Source: Paracoccaceae bacterium (GTDB taxonomy: Bacteria > Pseudomonadota > Alphaproteobacteria > Rhodobacterales > Rhodobacteraceae). From it: a DNA stretch of 8,271 bases. Both the position numbers and the translations under genes were made by a program. A model generated the notes under the pieces. It ran no database searches. It worked only from the letters and a program-made list of their open reading frames with translations, and was not told the origin of the DNA. Positions 1 through 6,001 of the stretch are shown here, one piece after another. Positions within the stretch are counted from its first letter, which is position 1. Every line of letters starts with the position of its first letter. The stretch covers positions 1 to 8,271 of the forward strand of contig SLKW01000183.1 of NCBI GenBank assembly GCA_007134405.1. The letters are read 5' to 3'.

Positions 1-548
1 ATCAGCCCCGCGACGAAATCGTCGGCAAACTCGGGATGCGGCTGGATCGAGATGCCGCGATCCTCGTAGAGAAATCCGGCGTAAAGGCAGAAGGGCGTGG
101 TGGCGATCACTACCGCGCCCGGCGGTGGCGCGACCACCTGGTCCTGATGCCAGGCATTCAGCGTGAAGCGCTCGCCCTCGATCTGGTACTCGGTCGGGCC
201 CACCGCCCAGCCGCCCGCGAACTTCTCGACGGTCCCGCCAAGTGCCGTCGCCATGATCTGGTGCCCGAAGCAGATGCCCACCACCGGCACGCGCGCGGCG
301 AAGGCATCGCGCACGAATTGCTCGAGCGGCGCGATGAAGGCGTGTTCCTCGTAGACGCCATGTTTCGAGCCGGTGATCAGCCAGCCGTCCGCATCGTGCA
401 CGCTGGCGGGAAACTCGTTATCGACCACGCGCCAGGTGCGGAACGCGAAGCCGTGGCCGTCCAGCAGATGCTCGAACATGTCCGGATAATCGCCCTGCGT
501 GCGCAGGTCTTCGGGGGCATAGCCGGTTTGCAGGATTCCGATCAGCAT
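1..548 (-). CDS. Class I glutamine amidotransferase, GMP-synthase-like (partial, C-terminus off the left edge)
   Basis: A glutaminase-type domain that would hydrolyse glutamine or a gamma-glutamyl amide; its real substrate is unknown. The visible 182 residues start MLIGILQTGYAPEDL, typical of the stand-alone GMP-synthase-like GATase1 family. The nucleophile elbow is GICFGHQ with Cys93. The remaining triad residues are His171 and Glu173 in QPHPEF, and HQDQV lies at about 134-138. The catalytic core is therefore complete and only the tail is missing. The ATG lies 7 bases after the stop of the glutamine-synthetase-like gene, with no strong Shine-Dalgarno sequence, so translational coupling is likely. 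The neighbour suggests a role like PuuD (gamma-glutamyl-GABA hydrolase), but the sequence is not of the PuuD subfamily, which begins differently and has another elbow. Family is sure; function is inference. Confidence 0.9.
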   Translation of the reverse strand, partial: MLIGILQTGYAPEDLRTQGDYPDMFEHLLDGHGFAFRTWRVVDNEFPASVHDADGWLITGSKHGVYEEHAFIAPLEQFVRDAFAARVPVVGICFGHQIMATALGGTVEKFAGGWAVGPTEYQIEGERFTLNAWHQDQVVAPPPGAVVIATTPFCLYAGFLYEDRGISIQPHPEFADDFVAGL

Positions 549-555
549 ATTGGTG

Positions 556-1890
556 TCACACCGTGTCCAGGTAGAGGTCGAGCACCTCCTGTTCGGAGAG
601 CTCTTCCATGTAGCGAATTTCCTGGCGCTTGGTGCGCACCAGGTTCTCGATCAGCTGCGGCGCGAAGATGCGCTTCATCGCCTCGCTCGCCTCGAACACG
701 TCCACCGCCTCGCGCCAGGTCGCGGGCAGTTGGGGCAGATCGAGGCCATAGGCATTGCCGGTAATCGGGGGCGGCGGCGACATCGCATCCTCGATCCCGA
801 TCAGCGCGGCGCCCAGCGTGCCGGCCATCATCAGATACGGGTTGATGTCACCGCCGGCAACCCGATGCTCGATCCGCCGCGCCTTGTGGTTGCCCGAAGG
901 CACCCGGATCGCGGCGGTCCGGTTCTCATAGGCCCAGCAGATCGAGGTCGGCGCGTGGGTGCCTGGCTTCATGCGGTCGTAGCTGTTGGCATGCGGTGCC
1001 AGCAGCAGCAGCATGTCGGGCATGTAGGCGAGGCAGCCGGCAATCGCCTGGTGCAGCAGTTCCGACCCTCTCGGCCCGCCATCATCGAAAAGGTTGCGCC
1101 CCTCGTCGTCGATGATCGAGAAATGCATGTGCATGCCGCTGCCGGATTGTTCGGCATAGGGTTTCGCCATGAAGCTGGCGGCAAACCCATGGCGGCGGGC
1201 GAGGCCCTTGACCAGAAGCTTGAAGAGCCAGGTGTCGTCGGCAATCTTCAGCACATCGGCCGAATGCAGCAGGTTCACCTCGAATTGGCCGATGCCGGTT
1301 TCCGAGATCGCAGTGTCGGCGTCGATGTCCATCGCCTCGGCCGCGTCGTAGAGGTCGGTGAAGAACTTGTCGAAGGCATCGAGCGCGCGCAGCGCCAGCG
1401 TGTCGGCGCCCGGCCGCCGCTTGCCCGAGCGGGGGGAGGGCGGCACGCGCAGCTCGCCGCCGGAGTCGTCGATCAGGTAGAATTCAAGCTCGGTGGCGCA
1501 GACCGGGTTCATGCCGCGGTCGTGGTAACGCTTGAGCACGCGGGCGAGCGCGTGGCGCGGGTCGCCGGCGAAGGGCTTGCCGTCCTCGTGGAACATCCAG
1601 AGCGGCAGGAGCGCGGTTGGTGCCTCCAGCCAGGGCATGGGCAAGAAGCCGCGCTCGGTGGGCTTCAGGACGCCGTCGGCATCTCCGGTCTCGAATACCA
1701 GCGGGCTGTCCTCGATATCCTCGCCCCAGATGTCGAGGTTCATCACCGAATAGGGAAAGCGCGTGCCCTCCTTCACCACCTTCTCGGCGAAGCGCACGGG
1801 CACGCGCTTGCCGCGGGCCTGGCCGTTGAGGTCGGCGGCGGCGACACGGATGGTCTTGACGTCGGGATGGTGGCGGAACCAGTCACGCAT
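556..1890 (-). CDS. Glutamine synthetase family ligase, PuuA-like (probable gamma-glutamyl-amine ligase)
   Basis: Predicted cytoplasmic ATP-dependent ligase joining the gamma-carboxyl of glutamate to an amine. At 444 residues it is close to PuuA-type enzymes. The N-terminal beta-grasp region has DLNGQARGKRVP (20-31), characteristic of gamma-glutamylpolyamine/GS-like enzymes rather than housekeeping GlnA. The catalytic domain shows TELEF (Glu134, Glu136), ETGIGQFEVN (Glu197, Glu204), SGSGMHMHFS (His254, His256), NSYDRMKPG (302-310), ENRTAAIRVP, and RIEHR (Arg339, Glu341, Arg343), then GGDINPYL. All expected metal and substrate motifs are present. I see no adenylylation-loop sequence like that of GlnA (NLYDLPPEE). 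The ATG follows the HisM stop by 3 bases, with a weak AGGT upstream. The preceding importer suggests its amine arrives from outside. It is not GmaS-like, since GmaS has a different His motif. The exact amine cannot be read from sequence. Confidence 0.93.
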   Translation of the reverse strand: MRDWFRHHPDVKTIRVAAADLNGQARGKRVPVRFAEKVVKEGTRFPYSVMNLDIWGEDIEDSPLVFETGDADGVLKPTERGFLPMPWLEAPTALLPLWMFHEDGKPFAGDPRHALARVLKRYHDRGMNPVCATELEFYLIDDSGGELRVPPSPRSGKRRPGADTLALRALDAFDKFFTDLYDAAEAMDIDADTAISETGIGQFEVNLLHSADVLKIADDTWLFKLLVKGLARRHGFAASFMAKPYAEQSGSGMHMHFSIIDDEGRNLFDDGGPRGSELLHQAIAGCLAYMPDMLLLLAPHANSYDRMKPGTHAPTSICWAYENRTAAIRVPSGNHKARRIEHRVAGGDINPYLMMAGTLGAALIGIEDAMSPPPPITGNAYGLDLPQLPATWREAVDVFEASEAMKRIFAPQLIENLVRTKRQEIRYMEELSEQEVLDLYLDTV

Positions 1891-1893
1891 GAT

Positions 1894-2745
1894 CTACCTG
1901 AGATATTGGGGACGAAAACGGATGCGCGCGCGCTGCGGGCGCGGCAGGTGGCGGTTGAGCCGCACGTTCACCAGCCCGAAGAAGCCGATGATGGCAAGGG
2001 TCAGTAGAATGAAATACGCCGCGACCAGCGGATAGGCGACGAAGGGGTTGAAAGTCTGATCGACGAAGTAGCGCGCATAGTAGAAGGCCTCGCCCGATTG
2101 CTGGCGGGCAGGAAAGGCCGAGAGGAATATGAGCGTGGTGGAATGCGTCAGGAAGATCGCCTCGTTCGTGTAGCTTGGCCAGGCGAGCCGCAGCATGTTC
2201 GGCCAGACGATGCGGCGGAAGCGTGACAACCCGGTCATACCATAGGCATCGGCGGCCTCCAGATCGCCCCTGGGAACGGCGCGGAGCGCGCCGTAGAACA
2301 GCTCGGCCGAATAGGCGGTGGTGTTGAGGATCAGGACGAAGAGCCCGCCGACCTGCGCCGTGGTCAAGGCCGAGGTGTGGATGGTCAGCGTCGTGAAGCC
2401 AAGGGGGATGTCGACGCCCACGCGCGGCAGCAGGACGAAGGCCGAATAGAAGAAGAAGAACTGGATGAAGAGCGGCGAGCCGCGGAAGAAGAAGATGAAA
2501 CCCGCTGCCGGGCGGCTGAGCCACGGGTTCTCGGAAAACTTCGCCAGCGCCACCGCCGTGGCCAGGAAAAAACCGAAGAGGATCGCGAGCCCGGCGAAGT
2601 AGATGTTCCACAAAAGACCGCCCGCGATCAGGAAGACCTGGTCGCAGAAGGTGATGTCGAGGCCGCGCGGCAGCAGGCGCTCGCCATAGTCCCGGCCCAG
2701 CGGGCGCAGGAAATAGCCGTCAAAGCTCTCGGCGCAGGTTCTCAT
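1894..2745 (-). CDS. Polar amino-acid ABC transporter permease, HisM-like
   Basis: Inner-membrane subunit of a histidine/lysine/arginine/ornithine-type (or opine-type) importer, pairing with the HisQ-like permease encoded just upstream. It has 283 residues, longer than HisM (about 238) because of a roughly 35-residue N-terminal extension before the first membrane segment. Hydrophobic segments lie at about 37-68, 82-105, 130-148, 186-210 and 238-260, giving the five-segment pattern of this family. The cytoplasmic EAA coupling loop spans about 151-181 (YGALRAVPRG, EAADAYGMTG, then FRRIVWP), where the ATPase docks. FFFRGSPLFIQ (85-95) is the family's conserved stretch. The ATG follows the HisQ stop by 16 bases, with only a GGGG tract as a possible ribosome-binding site. 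The C-terminus is arginine-rich, as expected for a cytoplasmic tail. Substrate is inferred from family only. Confidence 0.93.
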   Translation of the reverse strand: MRTCAESFDGYFLRPLGRDYGERLLPRGLDITFCDQVFLIAGGLLWNIYFAGLAILFGFFLATAVALAKFSENPWLSRPAAGFIFFFRGSPLFIQFFFFYSAFVLLPRVGVDIPLGFTTLTIHTSALTTAQVGGLFVLILNTTAYSAELFYGALRAVPRGDLEAADAYGMTGLSRFRRIVWPNMLRLAWPSYTNEAIFLTHSTTLIFLSAFPARQQSGEAFYYARYFVDQTFNPFVAYPLVAAYFILLTLAIIGFFGLVNVRLNRHLPRPQRARIRFRPQYLR

Positions 2746-2761
2746 CGCCGGCCCCGCGCGG

Positions 2762-3649
2762 TCATGCAGCGGCCCGCCGGCGGCGCAGGCGTTCGCCCTC
2801 GGCGGTGGCCTGGCCGCGCGTCATGCGCAAGGTCAGCCAGCCGAACCCGCGCTCGCTGCCCCAGGTGAGGAACAGATAGAAGCAAAGCAGCACGAGGAAG
2901 TACCAGACCCGCCAGTCCGGATGCGGATAGGTGTAAAGCGAGGTCTTGGCGCCGCCCAGCTCGCGCGCCCAGTAGACGGCGTCCTGGATGCCGAGCAGGA
3001 ACAGAAGCGGTGTCGACTTGATCAGGATCTGCCAGATGTTCGACAGCCCCGGCAGCGCGAAGACCCACATCTGCGGCAGCACGATCCGGCGAAAGGCCTG
3101 GGCCTGCGTCATGCCGTAGGCCTCGGCGGTTTCCACCTGCGCCTGGGGTACGGCGCGCATTGCGCCATAGAGCGTGTTGGCGACGAATGCCCCGAAAACC
3201 AGCGCGAAGGCCACCACCGCCATCGAAAAGGCATAGACGTTCCGCGCCCAGGCCGAAGCGCCGACGGGCGGCACCTTGGCCTCGCGGCAGACGATGAAGT
3301 CGTTGCCCTGCCGGATCGGCTGGTCCCAATCGGGGCAGTTGATGTGATGCAGCACCCATTCGATTCCCTGGCCGAGCGCGATGGGAACGAACAGGAAGAA
3401 GACGATGTCGGGGACCCCGCGCACGAGGTTCACATAGCCGCGGCCCAAGGCGTTGACCGGCAGAAACTGCGACCGCAGCGCCAACGCCCCCAGCATTCCC
3501 ATCCCCAGCGCCAGCGGTGCCACAACAATCAACAGCAGGATCACCACCAGGAACGAGCGGTAGAACGCCAGATGCGTCCCGCTTGTCAGGTAGCAGGCGA
3601 ACCACTGCCAGTCCGGCAGGATCGAGGGATCGGTGCAGAATTGGAACAT
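2762..3649 (-). CDS. Polar amino-acid ABC transporter permease, HisQ-like, with an enlarged periplasmic loop
   Basis: Second inner-membrane subunit of the importer. At 295 residues it is notably longer than HisQ (about 228). Hydrophobic segments lie at about 31-58, 79-97, 136-158, 192-222 and 248-264. The EAA loop spans about 161-192 (YGAMRAVPQA, ETAEAYGMTQ, then FRRIVLPQ), and the conserved LVRGVPDIVFFLF is at 75-87. Between segments two and three lies an unusual polar stretch, about residues 98-135, with two cysteines (Cys105 and Cys121). Standard topology puts it in the periplasm, facing the binding protein. The start codon lies 52 bases after the binding-protein stop, beyond a GC-rich hairpin, and has only a weak GGGTG upstream. 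Like the HisM-like partner it has an arginine-rich cytoplasmic C-terminus. Function is firm at family level, substrate is not. Confidence 0.93.
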   Translation of the reverse strand: MFQFCTDPSILPDWQWFACYLTSGTHLAFYRSFLVVILLLIVVAPLALGMGMLGALALRSQFLPVNALGRGYVNLVRGVPDIVFFLFVPIALGQGIEWVLHHINCPDWDQPIRQGNDFIVCREAKVPPVGASAWARNVYAFSMAVVAFALVFGAFVANTLYGAMRAVPQAQVETAEAYGMTQAQAFRRIVLPQMWVFALPGLSNIWQILIKSTPLLFLLGIQDAVYWARELGGAKTSLYTYPHPDWRVWYFLVLLCFYLFLTWGSERGFGWLTLRMTRGQATAEGERLRRRRAAA

Positions 3650-3664
3650 CGCGCACCCGCGCAG

Positions 3665-3690
3665 ACGGCGGGGCGCTCAGACCCCGCCGC
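3665..3690 (-). terminator. Intercistronic GC-rich stem-loop between binding protein and permease genes
   Basis: A perfect 8-bp inverted repeat (CGGCGGGG at 3666-3673 against CCCCGCCG at 3682-3689) with an 8-base loop. In the minus-strand RNA it gains one G-U pair at its base. No T-run follows, so it is not a classical intrinsic terminator. It sits 12 bases after the binding-protein stop and before the permease start. Known importer operons (hisJ-hisQ, malE-malF) use such hairpins to stabilise the upstream mRNA and reduce downstream expression. That role is inferred here. Confidence 0.5.
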
Positions 3691-3701
3691 CCGGTTTCGG
3701 C

Positions 3702-4430
3702 TCAAAAGGTCGGCGTGTCCTCGCCGAACCAGCGGATCAGAAGCTCGTTGAGCGAGCCGTCTTCCTTCATCTCGGTGATCACCGCATCGAAGGTTTCACG
3801 CAGCTCGTCGTCGGTCTGCCGCAGCCCCATACCGACGCCGCCGCCGATATGCATGGGTTCGCCGATGAATTCGAGATCCGTGGATTCCTCGACGATCGGG
3901 CGCAGGAAATCGCCATCGGCCAGCACCGCATCGGCTTCACCGGCGCGCACGGCGGCGATGGTCTCGTCCGGGGTGGCGAACTCGATCAGGTCGGCATCGG
4001 TCTCGGCGACATAGCCCGCCTGCACGGTGTTCGACTGCGTGGCGATCACGCCCGAGTCAATCACGTCCGGATCGGTGCCGATAAGCGCCGCGTAGCGCGA
4101 GGGGTCCGGCTCCTTGTAGTTCTGGGTGAACGAGATCACTTCCTGGCGGGCCTCGGTGATGCTCATGCCCGCGATGATCGTGTCATAGTTGCCCGCGACC
4201 AGGTTCGGGATGATCGTGTCCCAATCGTTGATGACCCATTCGCAGGTGAGACCGGCGCGCTCGCACATCTCGTTGCCGAGATCGATCTCGAAACCTTCAA
4301 GCTCGTTCTGGTCGTTGATGAAGTTGAACGGCGGATAGGCGCCTTCGGTGCCCATGCGCACGACATCCTGCGCCGCCGCGCCCGAGGCGCTCAGCGCCAG
4401 CGCGGCGAGGGTGAGGGTGAGTTTCTTCAT
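3702..4430 (-). CDS. Periplasmic amino-acid-binding protein, HisJ/ArgT-like (SBP family 3)
   Basis: Soluble periplasmic receptor that captures a polar amino acid or related amine and hands it to the permease pair. It has 242 residues. A clear signal peptide (KK at 2-3, hydrophobic core 4-19) has a likely cleavage site after AAA at 20. The mature start VVRMGTEGAYPPFNF is the family hallmark, followed by LEGFEIDLGNEMC. Cys56 and Cys63 have the CX6C spacing of the HisJ disulfide. The ligand-binding stretch IAGMSITEARQEVISFT (86-102) holds the Ser/Thr/Arg set that clamps the alpha-carboxylate, and an Asp-rich ADAVLADGDF follows (166-175). The domain-crossover region (about 125-140) reads GVIATQSNTVQ rather than the usual VGVQ-GTT, which may alter specificity. 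It has the operon's best ribosome-binding site, GGGAG six bases before ATG (4437-4441), fitting a highly produced component. Confidence 0.95.
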   Translation of the reverse strand: MKKLTLTLAALALSASGAAAQDVVRMGTEGAYPPFNFINDQNELEGFEIDLGNEMCERAGLTCEWVINDWDTIIPNLVAGNYDTIIAGMSITEARQEVISFTQNYKEPDPSRYAALIGTDPDVIDSGVIATQSNTVQAGYVAETDADLIEFATPDETIAAVRAGEADAVLADGDFLRPIVEESTDLEFIGEPMHIGGGVGMGLRQTDDELRETFDAVITEMKEDGSLNELLIRWFGEDTPTF

Positions 4431-4466
4431 GGTGGTCTCCCTTGGTTGGATTTCGGGTTTCTTGCC

Positions 4467-5270
4467 TCAGGCGGGTTCGGTCGCCCTGAGGAACTGCTTC
4501 AGACGCGCCGATTGCGGCGCGCCGAACACGGCGTCGGGCGGGCCCTGTTCCTCGATCAGGCCCTGGTGGAGGAAGATTGCGTGGTCAGACACATCTGCCG
4601 CCAGCCGCATGTCGTGGGTGACGATCAGCATCGTCCGCCCCTCCTCGGCCAGTGCCTTGATGACGCGCACCACCTCCTGCTCCAGTTCCGGGTCGAGCGC
4701 CGAGGTCGGCTCGTCGAAAAGCAGCGCACGCGGCTCCATGCAGAGCGCGCGGGCAATGGCGGCGCGCTGCTGCTGGCCGCCCGACATTTGCGCCGGGTAG
4801 ACATCGGCCTTGTCGCCGATGCCGACCTTGTCCAGCAGCGCCCGCGCCCGCGCCTCGACCTGGTCGCGGTTCTGTTTCAGCACCGTCAGCGGTGCTTCCA
4901 TCACGTTTTGCAGGACCGTCATGTGCGACCAGAGGTTGAAGCTCTGGAACACCATCGACAGGTTCGTGCGGATGCGCACGACCTGCGCCTTGTCGGCCGG
5001 GTAGCGATTGAGCCCCGTGCCCTTCCAGCGCACCGGCTCGCCCTCGAAGATGATGTCGCCTTGCTGGCTATCCTCCAGCAGGTTGCAACAGCGCAGCAGC
5101 GTCGACTTGCCCGATCCCGACGAACCGATGAGCGAGATCACCTGGCCGGGCAGGGCGGTCACGTCAATCCCTTTGAGCACGTCCAGATCGCCATAGGACT
5201 TGTGCAGTCCGCGAATGGCGATCACCGGGGTCGGATCGGCGGCAGGAACGGTCACGGGCAGCGTCGTCAA
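4467..5270 (-). CDS. Polar amino-acid ABC transporter ATPase, HisP/GlnQ-like
   Basis: Cytoplasmic ATPase that powers the importer, working as a dimer on the two permeases. It has 267 residues from the TTG at 5270. Walker A is GSSGSGKST (49-57), the Q-loop Gln109 sits in VFQSFNLWSHMT, the signature is SGGQQQ (163-168), Walker B LLFDEP (183-188) is followed by the D-loop SALD, and the switch His219 is in VTHD. All are intact. NLWSHMTVLQNV is typical of the HisP/OccP subgroup for basic amino acids and opines. The start is uncertain: no ATG and no Shine-Dalgarno sequence are visible in frame. Candidates are TTG (5270), GTG (5255) and GTG (5225), the last beginning just before IAIRGLHKSYG where family homology begins. 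It is the first gene of the six-gene unit and ends 36 bases before the binding protein. Confidence 0.95.
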   Translation of the reverse strand: MTTLPVTVPAADPTPVIAIRGLHKSYGDLDVLKGIDVTALPGQVISLIGSSGSGKSTLLRCCNLLEDSQQGDIIFEGEPVRWKGTGLNRYPADKAQVVRIRTNLSMVFQSFNLWSHMTVLQNVMEAPLTVLKQNRDQVEARARALLDKVGIGDKADVYPAQMSGGQQQRAAIARALCMEPRALLFDEPTSALDPELEQEVVRVIKALAEEGRTMLIVTHDMRLAADVSDHAIFLHQGLIEEQGPPDAVFGAPQSARLKQFLRATEPA

Positions 5271-5276
5271 TTTTTG

Positions 5277-5316
5277 ATCATATTTCAGTTAGGGCGCAGT
5301 TTGCCCAAGAATGCAA
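5277..5316 (-). promoter_or_regulatory. Possible promoter region of the transporter operon (weak)
   Basis: The 65-base gap between the rhomboid stop and the ATPase is clearly more AT-rich than its surroundings near 5271-5290. Two readings are possible on the minus strand. TATGAT (5282-5277) matches the -10 consensus at 5 of 6 but lacks a good -35. TTGCAT (5316-5311), 17 bases, then CCTAAC (5293-5288) is properly spaced but weaker. The first would start transcription almost on the TTG codon. I see no terminator for the rhomboid gene in this gap, so read-through is also possible. Confidence 0.3.
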
Positions 5317-5335
5317 CGTGTGTTTCGCCGGTTTG

Positions 5336-5998
5336 TCAATGAAATCTGCTCGCCCGGTGCCGCAGCGTCGGGGTCGCCAGGCGCGCGATCAGAAAACCGG
5401 CAACGTAACCGCCGAGATGCGCCTGCCAGGCAAGGTATCCGCCGACCATGATGTAGAGGATCACGTTCATCAGCACGAGGCCCAGCATTACCTTCCAGAA
5501 CGGCCCCAGCGATTGCCGGGTCGCCCGACGGCGCTGCCAGTCCCAGTACTGCACCGCGCCGAACAGCCCGAAGATCGACCCCGAGGCGCCGACCATCGGC
5601 CCCGGCGAATCCGACAGCAGCAAGAACCCCGCCGCCCCGCCGATTGCCGTCAGGATATAGAGCACGAAAAAGCCCCAGTTCCCAAGCCGCGCCACGCATT
5701 CCCGGCCCAGATGCAGCAGGACCAGCATGTTGAACAGAAGGTGCAGGAACCCGCCATGCAGGAAGGCGTAGGTCACGAACATTGCCATCGACTGTCCGGG
5801 CCAGACCGGCTGCCAGCCTTCGGTCACGATATGCGGCCAGAAGGCGAGGCTTACGAGCGCCGTGCGCCGCAGCTCCGGCAGGCCGAAGAGCGGGGTCTCC
5901 AGCAGCGTGAACAGCACCTCGGGCAGCGAACATATGGCCACGATCCACAGCACGATCGGGGCATGGCTGTCGGCCGAGTGACGGAAGCGTTGGTTCAT
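5336..5998 (-). CDS. Rhomboid family intramembrane serine protease
   Basis: Integral membrane protease that cuts transmembrane substrates within the bilayer. It has 220 residues, the size of a minimal six-helix bacterial rhomboid. The catalytic serine is Ser139 in GASGSIFG, the catalytic histidine is His194 in QAHLGGYVAG, and the oxyanion-side motif is HGGFLHLLFN (81-90, with His86 and Asn90). Hydrophobic segments lie at about 14-33, 72-98, 109-128, 135-150, 170-186 and 190-207. No extra N-terminal cytosolic domain or seventh helix is visible. The frame is closed by TGA just six bases upstream of the ATG at 5998, so the start cannot lie further out. No Shine-Dalgarno sequence precedes it, pointing to leaderless or coupled translation. 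Its substrate is unknown, and nothing in the neighbouring transporter genes identifies one. Confidence 0.93.
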   Translation of the reverse strand: MNQRFRHSADSHAPIVLWIVAICSLPEVLFTLLETPLFGLPELRRTALVSLAFWPHIVTEGWQPVWPGQSMAMFVTYAFLHGGFLHLLFNMLVLLHLGRECVARLGNWGFFVLYILTAIGGAAGFLLLSDSPGPMVGASGSIFGLFGAVQYWDWQRRRATRQSLGPFWKVMLGLVLMNVILYIMVGGYLAWQAHLGGYVAGFLIARLATPTLRHRASRFH

Positions 5999-6001
5999 GG
6001 A

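Noticed and set aside
36..764. Plus-strand open frame of 242 codons at the left edge
   Set aside because: Antisense to the amidotransferase, whose Cys-His-Glu triad is intact on the minus strand but whose frame is cut by the window edge.
550..2007. Long plus-strand open frame of 485 codons
   Set aside because: It lies antisense to the glutamine-synthetase-like gene, whose catalytic motifs are all intact. The plus product is His/Arg/Val-rich without any domain; long antisense frames are common in GC-rich coding DNA.
2742..3656. Minus-strand open frame overlapping the HisQ-like gene in another phase
   Set aside because: The 2762-3649 frame encodes membrane segments and the EAA loop; the shifted frame gives an Arg/Gly/Pro-rich product.
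5291..5305. Weak hairpin GGGC/GCCC as a terminator after the rhomboid gene
   Set aside because: The stem is only four base pairs and no T-run follows on the minus strand, so it cannot be supported as a terminator.
5271..5335. Sigma-54 or NtrC-type site before the transporter operon
   Set aside because: I looked for GG-N10-GC and for TGCAC-type palindromes because nitrogen control would fit; none has the right spacing.
3633..5342. Plus-strand open frame of 569 codons
   Set aside because: Antisense to the binding protein and ATPase genes. The product is rich in His, Arg, Asp and Leu repeats without domain motifs and spans several clear genes.
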